Source: Aurelia coerulea
Lineage: Eukaryota; Cnidaria; Scyphozoa; Semaeostomeae; Ulmaridae
Reading direction: 5' to 3'
Assembly: GCA_039566865.1 (NCBI GenBank)
Contig: CM076952.1
Coordinates: 17,256,501 to 17,320,500, forward strand
Length of the DNA stretch: 64,000 nucleotides
The notes beneath the pieces are model-generated. The model did not search any database. It was given only the letters and a program-made list of their open reading frames with translations, and was not told the origin of the DNA. Positions 50,201-62,200 of the stretch are shown one piece after another. How positions within the stretch are numbered: position 1 is the stretch's first letter; each line of letters begins with the position of its first letter. Position numbers and translations under genes: made by a program.

Positions 50201-53200
50201 TACCGAGCAGCTCCTCATTGATTATTTAAGAAACATGCGTCACCTCGCTCAGCCGGAGAACTTGTTGATGTTTTTTTCTATTCATTTAAGTATTAGAATA
50301 AATATTACATACTACAGTAGTGTCCCGCATATAAGAAACAAGAATTTAAGAAACAAAGACCCTGATTTTGAAAATAATACTCCATTTTATAAGAAACTAG
50401 TACAGGTCTGAAAATACCTTATTTCTTATTTAACAAAACCAAGCAAAAAACACCTTCCTGGAATAATTATATCATTTCCTGGAAGTGGAAATTTACAAAT
50501 GCAAATGAAAATAATGTTTTTTTTCATCACAATCATAAAGATTGTGTCTGAGTAGTGGATTGATAGTGCATGATTTTTGTAATAAGAAACTTTACCCTGA
50601 TTTGAATTTACCTCATTTTATAAGAAACATGTCAGACCTGAAATTGAAAAGGTTGTTTCTTATATGCGGGACACTACTGTACTGCACGTTCCTAATTACT
50701 ATACAACATTACAGGGACGATACCAAGGGGAGTGAAAGGCAATGAATACCCCATGTTGGTTGATGTTTGCAACAGGATGTAACCTTAAGTAAATCGAAGT
50801 TCTTAATTACTACTGGTCAGAAAGCAAGATCAAAGATGCCGCCGGCCGGACTCCAAATCATTCGGCTATCCAGCTATAAACTAAATGATTATTTTCCGGT
50901 GTTCAGCTCATTTCCATCAAAGAACAACGAAACTGGAGGCTCCAATTTATCCATCATACGGCCTAAATATCCTTGAGCGATAATGAAACACCTGACATCA
51001 TAATATGTGGTAGTCCCATATGTAGAGACATCATTATTAGGTATGACAAGAACAACAACTATAACAGTTGGGTACAATTCATCCTTTCTGTTCTTTCAGA
51101 GCGACATGGGCAACTTCAAATTCGTCAGAAATATGAAGCTTTTAAGCTGATGTGAAATATCTTCATGTGTAGATGTATTGCTTAAACAAGAGTTGTTGTA
51201 AAATGGAGTTATTCAATATTTAATAATGTACCCAAGGGGAGATTAGATGAAACCAATTCTCATTCCTAGTTGTGATGAGAATACCTACTACAGGTTGTAT
51301 TTCACTTCCCTAGAGCTCAGTTATTTGGGAACACATAAATACCAGTAAGGCCCAATAAGCGTCGTAAAGAAGCAGTAAAAAGGACGGCCCTTCTCATGGA
51401 GTTTACTCTTGAGTTTTACTGTTTCTTTGTCTTCAAAAATAGGTAGTCATACCTTCACACATCCTGATTTATGAATGACAAAATTTTGCCATTGTTTATC
51501 GGAAAAAAAATTAAAATTAAGTAGCTAGCCAAGGATCTCGAAAACATCAATCCTTACTTAAAGCATTGATACGTCTTTAGGACTTTCAAGTAACCAGTAA
51601 TCCGAGTCTGCCTTTTATTCCAGACGGAGAAGAGCTACACAATGGTAATATTGGGAATCGTTGTTGGTATAGTTGCTGGAATTCTTGTTGGCTTGCTTAT
51701 TCTCTACTGCATGAGGAAAACCGGAGTTGCAAAAACGGTAAATATTTCGAAAAATTTACAGTACGAATTTTAAGCAAGTTGCAAAATTTTTTTTCGTGAG
51801 ATTTTGTATCAAAATGGAAAATGCCAATATCGATTTTCACGATAAAGCTTAAAATTTTGGAAAGAAGCTAATTTGAAAACATTTTCGTTTGAAGGTTTGT
51901 TTGTTTTAATCGAAATTGGTTTTTCCTGTTGTTTCCATTTCATTTTTGTCTCAACTTTGCTTTGATTTAGTGTTGTTATCTAAATTAATTGGTGTTATTT
52001 CTTAGAACATTGTTAATGGCACTTATGGTAATGACTCGGTGACCGCGTGTCCTTCCTCGCTACGAATGCCACAGTATCTTGTAATACCGTACGTCCTCGA
52101 ATAAGCCCCTGGGGGCTTGTTTTGCAAAAACTGTTTTGGGTTGGGGGCTTATTCGAGGGGGGGGGCTTATTTAGCAGCAGCCAAAAATATCACCAGGACT
52201 AATTTTTTTCTTTTACTTGAGGCTGGTCAGTATGCTTATAACAGCAGGTATATTGGGATATATTGTTACGAGGCAATATCTAAGCCCGAGTAAGTTAAAA
52301 AAAAAAACGAAGAAAGTCAGTCAAAAGAGAGAATCAAAATTATTCACTACAATAACAATCGATCAACCCAACGATATGTTTGGGCGGGGGCTTATTCGAG
52401 GGGGGGGGGCTTATTCGAAGGTTGTGGCTTATTCGAGGGCTTACGGTACTTGTTATTTTTTTAATGTATAATTGTAGGGAAAAAAGACTTCTTGGCACCT
52501 TGTCATATAGGCCAGAATGGTCCTGTCAATCAGATGCATGTACCATTATGACTATTGTGTATTCTTTATAGTATGTATTTTTGGACATCATGGAAGATGA
52601 GGAGAACGAGGAAGAAAACAAACAACAAACTAGGAAAGATGCAAAGCAACCGTCTCGATTAAATTTCATGAATTCTGTTCGTCAGAAGGGACAAAAAGGA
52701 AGGTACTACTTTTTTGTTTGGCTGTTTTTTCTCAAGGGAGTAAAATTAATTTTCTATTGGATTCACTCACAGTCAATGTACCCCCAGGGGGGTACTCAGG
52801 TATATTTAGGATAGGGATGCTAAGGCTGGGGTACAATACATCACAGGTGGCGGAGAATGGTCAGTATTTTTAAAATGGAATTGTTCAGTTTTAAAATTAG
52901 TAAAAACAAACCTTTCTTGCCAGTTAAATGTGTCTGATTTCTCTGTGAATCTGATCCACTGCTATATACTTTAGTTAGGCCAAAACGAATGTTTAGTGTT
53001 GTTGCGGTTGTCTCAATACATCAACCCAAAAAAAATAATTTCTAACGTGAAAATAGACCCAAACGGGAAAACCGAATTAATCTTAAAACCTGAAAGGAAA
53101 GAAATAAGTTAGTAAGTCACCAGTAACTGCTGTAAAGATCAACGTGAAATCACTTTTATCTCTATTTTATCGCTATTTTTTAATATTCAATCAAATTTCA

Positions 53201-56200
53201 GAATAATCAGGCATCAGAACGGTTCCAATGAGTTCCTGTAACTAGCATGGGCGTTGGGTCGTTGTGTGGGGGGGGGGGCGGGGCGGAATGCAGGGGTTCG
53301 TGTGGTCTTTTCTAGGGATCTGATGCTTGTGCTGTAACTGTTTTGTAAAAATTGTCTCCTTTATGTTTTTTTATATATTTCATTAAAAATTTACAATACA
53401 TGCTACGGATTACTCTACCTACAAACTACTTTAGAATACTACAAAGACCATACCACGAGGAGCAAAAGACTATGACTACCCCATGGCTTTGTTGAAAAAA
53501 AAGCTAAACTACATACTCCTTTATGTTTAGAGTGGTATCCCCATTATGCCCGGTCGCACATTATGGCCGATTAGCAAGTAACCTAGCTACTTGGTTTTGT
53601 CATTAATAACTCTTTGAGGATCAATTTCAAAATTCGCGATGATAAACCTTGTGTAAAATGGGTGACACCACTCTAGTTATTTTTGTAATATTTTTGTAAT
53701 ATTTGTGTCTCTATGTTGACTGTAGGTGTGCTCTCTCCTCGATTAGCTTTGCTACTGAGAGAGTTCCTCCTTAAGAATTCTCCTTCATACAAATCCTCTA
53801 GTGTCATGTATCTTTCTTTAATTTTATATGTATTGTCTTATGTAGCTATTCAAATTGTAGTAAAGTATGTTTAATCTTAGAGTCTTTGTATGCAGTGGAA
53901 TTTAAAATGAAATGAACTGAACTGAACTAGGTCTTAGGGTTGTTATGTATTTCCATGCTCCCTTTGATATCGTTTTGTATATGTTTGTTATTGTAAATTT
54001 TATGAGAATATAGAAAAAGCATGAACAATTTTTGGGCAGCGGCTATGTATATGACGAACAGTCAAACGTATCATTTCTCGTTTCTTTTCAACAAAGATCA
54101 AGATTTCTGTCAAATTGTAGCGTTATTAATTTTTAGTACTCAACCTCAAAAATTGGACGAGGCAAACTGGGCGCTTATGATCGCAGCAAAGTACGAGAAA
54201 GATGCAATAGAAAGGGCTCGATGTCGGTAAGTAAACAATCATATTTCTCAGAGCCATGCTTTATTTGATTTCAAAACTCAATGCATAAAACTGTAACGGG
54301 TGGACTAAAAGAACTTCACACGTTTGAAAATTCTCCACGCGGAGAATTTTTGATATACCGGGTGTCCCAAAATGATGTATTATCGTTCAATTGTTTATAT
54401 GTGCATAACCAATTAACCGATTTTCAGAACTGGTAAAACCACAACCAACCTCTTAAAATACAATTTAGCCTTTAAGCAATCAAATAAAACAAAGTGTTTG
54501 AAAATCGGTTCATTGGTTATGGACATGTAAGCAATCAAACAATAATACATCATTTTGGGACACCCGGTATACAGGAAATTTCTTACGAGAAAAGCTATCT
54601 CAGTGGTCGAAAGGAGAGCATCTACTTTGTTAGATACCTGAGGAGTACACGTAATTTTAATGATAAACTCTCTGTAAGAAACTCACCTCTCAGATTGCCA
54701 AAAGATGGAGAAACTCGAGAAATGCGTTAAACATTATTTAAGTGAGTATTTCTTTTCGTCAACGAAGTCCTTGGCATATTTTCACTTGATCCTCACTTTT
54801 TCTGTATCCTACTACCCGGAAGGTACTTAAATATTACCTAAACATTGGGAATGCTTCAAAAAGTTTGTTGTGAATGCTCACAGGGGCATGGGAAGTAAAC
54901 TTGTAAGAAATTCGTAAGAATCTCTGAGTTCTCAAAACCTGATTTTCAAGAAACTTTCAGTACTGGGTCAATTTCTTGGATTCGTATAAAAGATACGTTA
55001 CGTGTATTCATTTCAGTTTGAACAAAATTCACTTCTTTATCCACGTAAAAGCCAAGCAACTGATGCTGCATAGACAGAAAAATCTCGTTCTTCTGCTTTC
55101 GCCCTTCCAGGAATCCTATCCAACCGCTGACAACATAAAGTCTTTCTTTTAGCACTCTAATTGAAGAGCTGATTCGTGGATATGAAACGAGTTTCAAGTT
55201 CTTTGTTGATGGCCTAAGTCAAGTTGTTTTGTTGTTCTCTGCAAAGTTGCGATCAGAGGGTGACATATCAGCAGAAGATTTACGGAAGGTATGTCCCTTG
55301 AACAGAATTTATGGTCCTCGAATGAATTTTCATGGTTTTCATTTCGTTCCTTACCGTGTTGATGCGGATGTGAGCAAAGTACTACTCTTACCTTCATTTT
55401 AATGCTTTTAGATTTCATTATCTATCATGATGTTACCGGTAAATTTTATTTCATACTCTGGCTGTGCCGTCCAAAGAAAAAGTTACTTCGGATAACAATG
55501 TTGTAAATATTGCCTGCGCGTCCGTGCGCATGCTAATAATACCGTCGCAGCGACTCCCCTTTCCCTTTTTATTGTTTTTTTAACTGTTGAATTATTAGAG
55601 AAATGTAAATGCCATTCACAGTGGGAACTAGATGACTCCGTGTCTTTTCCCGCTGTGAATGGCATAAGAGTAATGTATATTGTTGTGTAGTTAGTTATGA
55701 TTTGCTTGTATATATATAAAAAAAAAAAAAAAGTAAAATTTGTCTATGTTTATGCTAGCCAGGAGAAGATATTTTTTGCAGAATGTCGTATTTTGAGCCA
55801 AAAACGTTTTTGCCATTTCATATGAATCTCCTGGTTCGTAAATGATACAAAAGCTCCGTTAAGGATACAAATTACAAGTAACCCCAACAAGTACTCCTGT
55901 TTAAAAAATATCAAACCTTTTATAAAGTTCTCTTTTTGCTTTGTTTTGTCAAGGACCCAAAAATATTTACAGATGATAAAATGTATTCTTTTGATACAAC
56001 AAGGTAGATATATTACACGTTGAAAAGCCTTATTTTGAGCTATAGTTTTTAAGCAAAATACTCAATCTTGCCTAAGAGTCCAAATTTTCAGATTTTTTAT
56101 CATCATTGAAGTCTCCAATGATAGTGCGCATTTATTTCTGCGGTTTGATTCAAAGCAAGGTAGTCCTAAAATGAGCTAAATTTGCTCATTTTTAAACCAA

Positions 56201-59200
56201 ATACAAAATCAGCTATATTTGGGAAAATAATTTGGTCCTTGATCTACTTGACAAAACAAGAAGATTGAAAATCAGTCGTGTAATCAAATTTTGGTGATTT
56301 TTCTAACGGTAGTACTTTTTTGGGGACGCCCGATAGATTTTCGATGAGTTTTCAAAAAGTTCATGACATTTTATTATTGGGTCACAGGTACAACAAGGTG
56401 CTGCCACGGTAATGACCAACTATACTTCAAAGAGCAAAGTCTTTGACCATCAGATGATTAAAACTACTGGTGATTTGGCAGCTGTAGGAAAAGATTATCT
56501 CGTAAGTTATCATTGAGACTTGATTGGTTGGTTGATTTATTGATTTTGTGATTGATGCCAGATTGATTGCAAATTCGTAGTTATCGCTATTGATCGACTG
56601 ATGGACGCTCAAATTAATGGACTGCTGTCCTCTTTGTTTCTATTCGTCCCAATTTTTTATGTGAAAGTCCATAAGTCCCAGTTTGAGCAAAAAATGCTGT
56701 CGTTGTTGTTGTTGTTGTTGTCGTTGTCGTTGTCGTTGTTGTTGTCGTTGTCGTTGTTTTTGTCGTTGTTTTTGTGGTTGTTGTGGTTGTTGTTGTTGTT
56801 GTTGCGATAACTGGGACTGTCTCGTGCGTCTAGATTGATGCTGCAACTGAGAAAATCGGCTAAGGTTCGTTTAAACCCACTTCAAGTCAAGTAATCAGTC
56901 TCTTGATAAAACATGTTTTGATTTGTTTAACATATTTCGTGCCATGAATGCAAAAAATAGTATAATACTGAAACTTCCCAAGAGTATGATCACATGACTT
57001 GAAGTGAGTTCAAAGCGACAATACCTTTACGAAAGTCTGCGATCATGATGTTTTTAATTTACACCCATTTTTTGACACTAATATAAAGATTTGGAGCCTA
57101 TGGTCAACAGAGGGTGATATGAAATGATTATGAATAATCCTTATTTTATAGAAACATCAGTGTTCTCTCTTGATGACGGCGGAGAAAGAGTCAACAACTT
57201 TGTTTCTTTCGATGATTCCACCAAACTTGAAAAAGGACAAAGCTCAAGAAGACAAAATTAAAGAGATGAAAGGAGATTTTGAGGAATTGAAGAGAGTATT
57301 GTTTACCCAGTCGCATGATATTAGAGCCCAGACATTTGTTAATGTTAGAGGAGTGGATATAACAAGATCTGGACATGTGAATATACTAGTAAGTGACATA
57401 CTTACCATACTGATTGTTTATTTACTAGATGTACAAAGTGCCCTAAAGCTAATCTATACAACTCTTCTAACCGAGTTGGAACGAAACCGAACCAAAGTTT
57501 TGCCACTTATCAACGAGCTAAACTTTACAAATATAATATTAATAATAATTTCCTTATTTTAGGTTGGCTTCTCGTCTAGCTAATGCTAATTAACGCCAAC
57601 CAAAACTTAAATACATGTTAATGATAATTAAATCTAGCTTACAAGGATATCAATCTTCAATTATAAAGACCCTTAATTTTCAACATATCGCTTACACAAT
57701 CTACTATGGCAATCAAAATTGTGGCTGTTGATGTTTCTTTTGAAACTATTCAATGTCTGGGACTCTTTTAAGGAAGATAGCATTGTATGTCATATCTTAG
57801 CTCCAAGAAAAGGTGCAATACCGTACCCTGTCATGTTTGTTTTTGGTGCCAAAATATTTCTGCCACTACGAAGGGTGTATGGAGTATCTTAGTTCTCCAG
57901 AGCTCTTTGGAAAGTTCAATGTAAACTTCCTTGTAGGTCTAATAATGAATGAGTTGAAGAGATGGAAGAACACGATAGGTTTAGGGTATGAGGGATATTC
58001 AAAATTTCTGATGGAAAGATGAGACGTGTGAAGACATTCAGCGCCTTGCCAACTCTTTCGTTATGTGCATTGCATCTAATATTACGAGTTTCTGGAAGTT
58101 TTAGTTAAGACTTCTGCATAGGGATATATTTTTCATTATTATCCTTCAAGTCTTCAATGATAGTGTGCGTCTTTCTTATCATTTATGATCAAATTAGAAG
58201 CTTAGAACACACATAGAAATTGATCTGGTCATCATCAGTACTTTGTTGTTGCAATAACTCAAAAGCAGGCAGCCCTAAAAGAGCTAAATATGCAGATCAG
58301 CTATTATGGGAGAATAATTTGATCCTTGATCTACTTGCCAAACGAAAATTTGAAGATCGATTTTGTAATCAAATTTTTGTGATTTTTGGTGACTTTTTGT
58401 GAAATCCCGTAATTGCCTTTAACCTACAGGGTGTCCCAGAAAAATTGTTCGACGTTTGATTAAATATAAAAATTAATGATAAAAAGTACAGGCTTCTGGT
58501 TAAACAACCCTATTCCTAAGATTTTAGATTGATTTTTGATGCCAGAATCTTGCGAATCCACTTAGAATTCACGGAGTTACAAGCTTTTGAAGTTCAATTT
58601 TGTGCGAAAGCTGAAACCAGACGCCCCTAACTGAATTGTTTTCAAAAAGACGTCCCAAAATCGAAGTAAAAGAAGGCTGTCCAATGCTTAACCTCTTGCT
58701 GATGTCAGAGCAAACCAAATAAGACTTCAAAAGTAATTTAATTCTTGTAACCGTTGCCAAAATTTATTTAAGAATGCAAGGCTACAAAAACATGGAATGA
58801 AAACTTAATCAATGAGAGACGGGACCATTCCAAATTGTGCTCAACAGGATTCCTCCAAGCATCCATAACTTTGATTCAATGTTAGGGAAAGCTAATTTAT
58901 CGAAAGTGCTCTTTAAATTCCATTTGATTTGGTTATAATAAACGAGATGCTACTCACAAAATATGCAATTAGGTGCGTCTGGTTTCAGCTTTCGCACAAA
59001 CTTGAACTTCAAAAGCTCGTTACTCCATGAATATTTAGCCGATTTGCTAGCTTCTGGTGTCTAAAATTAATTTGAAATCTCAGCAATATGATTATCTTAC
59101 CATGGAATCTGTTCATTATTTCGTTATTTTTTTATATTTAATCAAACGTCGAACAATTTTTTTTGGGACACCCTGTAAAGTCCGTCTCAAATTAGATGTC

Positions 59201-62200
59201 ACCTGAGATTTGCGATAACGCAAAATTCTTTTGCAAACACTTCTATTGTTGTTATTCGCGGGCATTTGGAGGTGACATCTAATTGAGACCATAATTCAAA
59301 ATTGATTATTTAGATTTGGAGTGAGAAAGTAGTCAGTCTATGGTGCAAATGGATGATGAAAAAATTACTGAGAGAACTGGATATTTTGCATAGGTAAGCA
59401 AGAAATTGTTTGTTCTAAATTGCAACTGATGTCCAGGCAACACTCCTTGAATTTTTCTGACACTCGTTCACATTTGTCGCTGCAACTATAATTCACGTAC
59501 TTGAAGTTTTTCATATTAGATAAAGTAGATTTTTTCATGGTTCATACATCTATTTCAGACAGTGAAACACTTTGCTGTCAAACGAGCAAGGGTGCCAAAC
59601 CTTAAAGAGGATTGCACGAATGGTTGCTGCATCTTCCGTTTGATTTGAGGTCCTGTGCTGTTTTGTTTGATTTGAGGTCCTGTGCTAAACGTCCCACTTT
59701 GTAAGAGTAACACAGGCCCAAAAATGTCTATCTTACCAAGGGCCAAAAATATGGAGCAGTCTCAAATCTGACTCGAAATCCACCAATAATATCAACAAGT
59801 TTAAACACAAGATCAAAGAAAATTTCTTCAAAAATATACAAAGAGAGGAAGATGACGTATATGTGTACTACTGACACCGCACACCCTCTCTGACGCTTGA
59901 TCCGGTATTGTGTTATTCAAATCCATAAAGGCAAAAATTAGCTATATTTTAACATCCTCAAGAATGTTCGTTTCTTCTATAAAAACTTTTCTTTTATTGG
60001 CACCTTAAGAGGGACCATTATGGAAACAAGGTCACACTGACCTTTCAATGCTATCCCTGCCATTTTAACCAGGGGTGTTTTTAGATTAAAGGTTTTAACT
60101 TTTGTTTTTACTTAATATCACACGCCTGTAATTAGATTTCTCCGTTTTTGATAAACTTATTTTTATTTTTATTTTCATTTGAATATTTTCATACATACAT
60201 ACATACATACATACATACATACATACATACATACATACATACATACATACATACATACATACATACATACATACATACATACATACATACATACATACAT
60301 ACATACATGTTCTATGTTGGGTATCTTGATCATTTTCAGAATTCTATAGCGCTATTTCTTTTATTGAAAGAATTTATCGAAGGTTTTGAAAAGAATTGAA
60401 ATCATCGTAAATCCTAAATTCATATTGCAAACAATCTTGGAGAAAACTATACATTATGAACATTTATGATGTGGCGGTAAGCAGAGATTTTAGCTTTTCT
60501 GGTTTACGATTTAACAATTTGATGACATCACGATCTCAAAACTTTTTTGAAACATAGCAGACACTGTAGTTCTGAAAATAATCAAGAATCACGCATATAG
60601 AATTAAAGTACTTGAAGTTTTTCGTGGCGAGGAACTTTTTACTTAGATGCATTGCGTTCGAATTAAGAATCTTTAACGATTCCATAGGAATTCGATTAAA
60701 GAACGCAATGCATCTTGGTAGAAAGTTCCTTGCCGCCATCTTTAATAGCGCAATCGTCTACCAAAAATTTTTTCTTGGCAAGTAGATGATTCATCAGCAA
60801 AAACCTTTACTCAGGTTTGAGATTTCATCTATCGGAATTGGACAGTGAGTTCGAAACTATCAATGATTTTCCAGACAAAATTCATATTCCAAATCCTGTC
60901 AAAAGTACCTGAAAACTGTGATCAAATTTCCGCTATTCGTTTGCCCTATAGAAGTTACAAATACACAGCGAACTTTTAGTAGTGATACCGTTTGTGAAAC
61001 TTATTGTTTCTCCCCTAAGATTGATTTTTTAAGCTTGGCACTCCAGTGTTAAAGGGGCTCCGTCGTCAATATGTAAACAAAACGATGATTTTTGCAGTTT
61101 TTTGAAAGATGATATCACACAGGATTTTCGTATTTTTTTCAAAATGAAAGTTGCTGTTTGGGCATTAATCCTTGTACTTCACTAAGGAATAAACCAAACA
61201 TTCATATCTTCTACGATTGCTCGGATATAAGTGGATTTTTAGCAGTCACTTTTTGGTGGCTTGGGTGAAGCCACCAAACAAACTGCAGAGAACAATGGAT
61301 GAACAATGGATAACCCCCGACACGTGCGAGTTTACGGATTTGTTTACTGTTTGACGACTGAGCCCCTTGACCTGAGCCCCTAAAGCCCCTGAAGCATACC
61401 TTGACCGTTACGTTGTATTTCCAGGAGACGAGCAGTTACTGATGAAGATTCAAGATCATTGATCGAAAACATAACTGAGATCTTTAATCAAGTAGAGAAG
61501 GCAATCAAAGAAGAATTGTGTAAAAGGGCTGTTGCAGTGCAGAGAGAATTGGTATTTGATTGCTGGGGACTGTTTAAAGCAATGGTGAGAATTTTAACGT
61601 TAAGCATTTTTTGCTAAATCATTTGAAACAAAACCAGGTAGATTGTCATGGGCTCTCAGCAAGGAGAAAGAAGATCAGAAACAAATTTGGCTAAAGCAAT
61701 CACATTTTGCTTGCGTCTCAAGTTGAATTGCGTGTGTCAGAGAACGGCATGAAAGAGTTGTTTCAAATTTCATAATGTCTGCCGGGCTATGACAGAAGGC
61801 CGGGCTATGACAGCTACCGAATGCTCCGAAAAAGTTTATGAGATATGTCGTGCATATATTCTAGATTCCAAGCCTTATTAAGAAGGCGTTTTAATCCTAA
61901 TTTATGTTCGTTTCTCATCGAAAGTTATGTTTGCTGTCTTTTCAACTTCCACATTATTTAAGATATAAGACAAAGGTAGACTACTAAGTACCTTACGAGC
62001 AGTAATTAAAAGTAGGAAAATGCAGAAAAAGCAATTATCTAGAAGTCAGTAGTCATACTGAGAAGCACTTGTCCATTATTTCAAACGTCTTCCATATTTT
62101 GTCAACGAGCATAATAGTAAATGAGGCCCGCTCTTCACATTATCTTTGAGGCACCCCCAGGGAGGGTCAAATTTCCCTGTTCCCCAGGTATTTTTCTGTT

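Noticed and set aside
56601..56846. Leucine-rich and glutamine-rich frames on opposite strands
   Set aside because: Both are translations of the GTT/GTC triplet repeat.
59560..59655. Possible extra exon of the membrane-protein gene (KHFAVKRARVPNLKED)
   Set aside because: The phase does not fit the preceding exon (immediate stop), and the sequence belongs to the LINE C-terminus that follows.
60095..60399. MYVC and HTYI repeat proteins on opposite strands
   Set aside because: Translations of the ACAT microsatellite.
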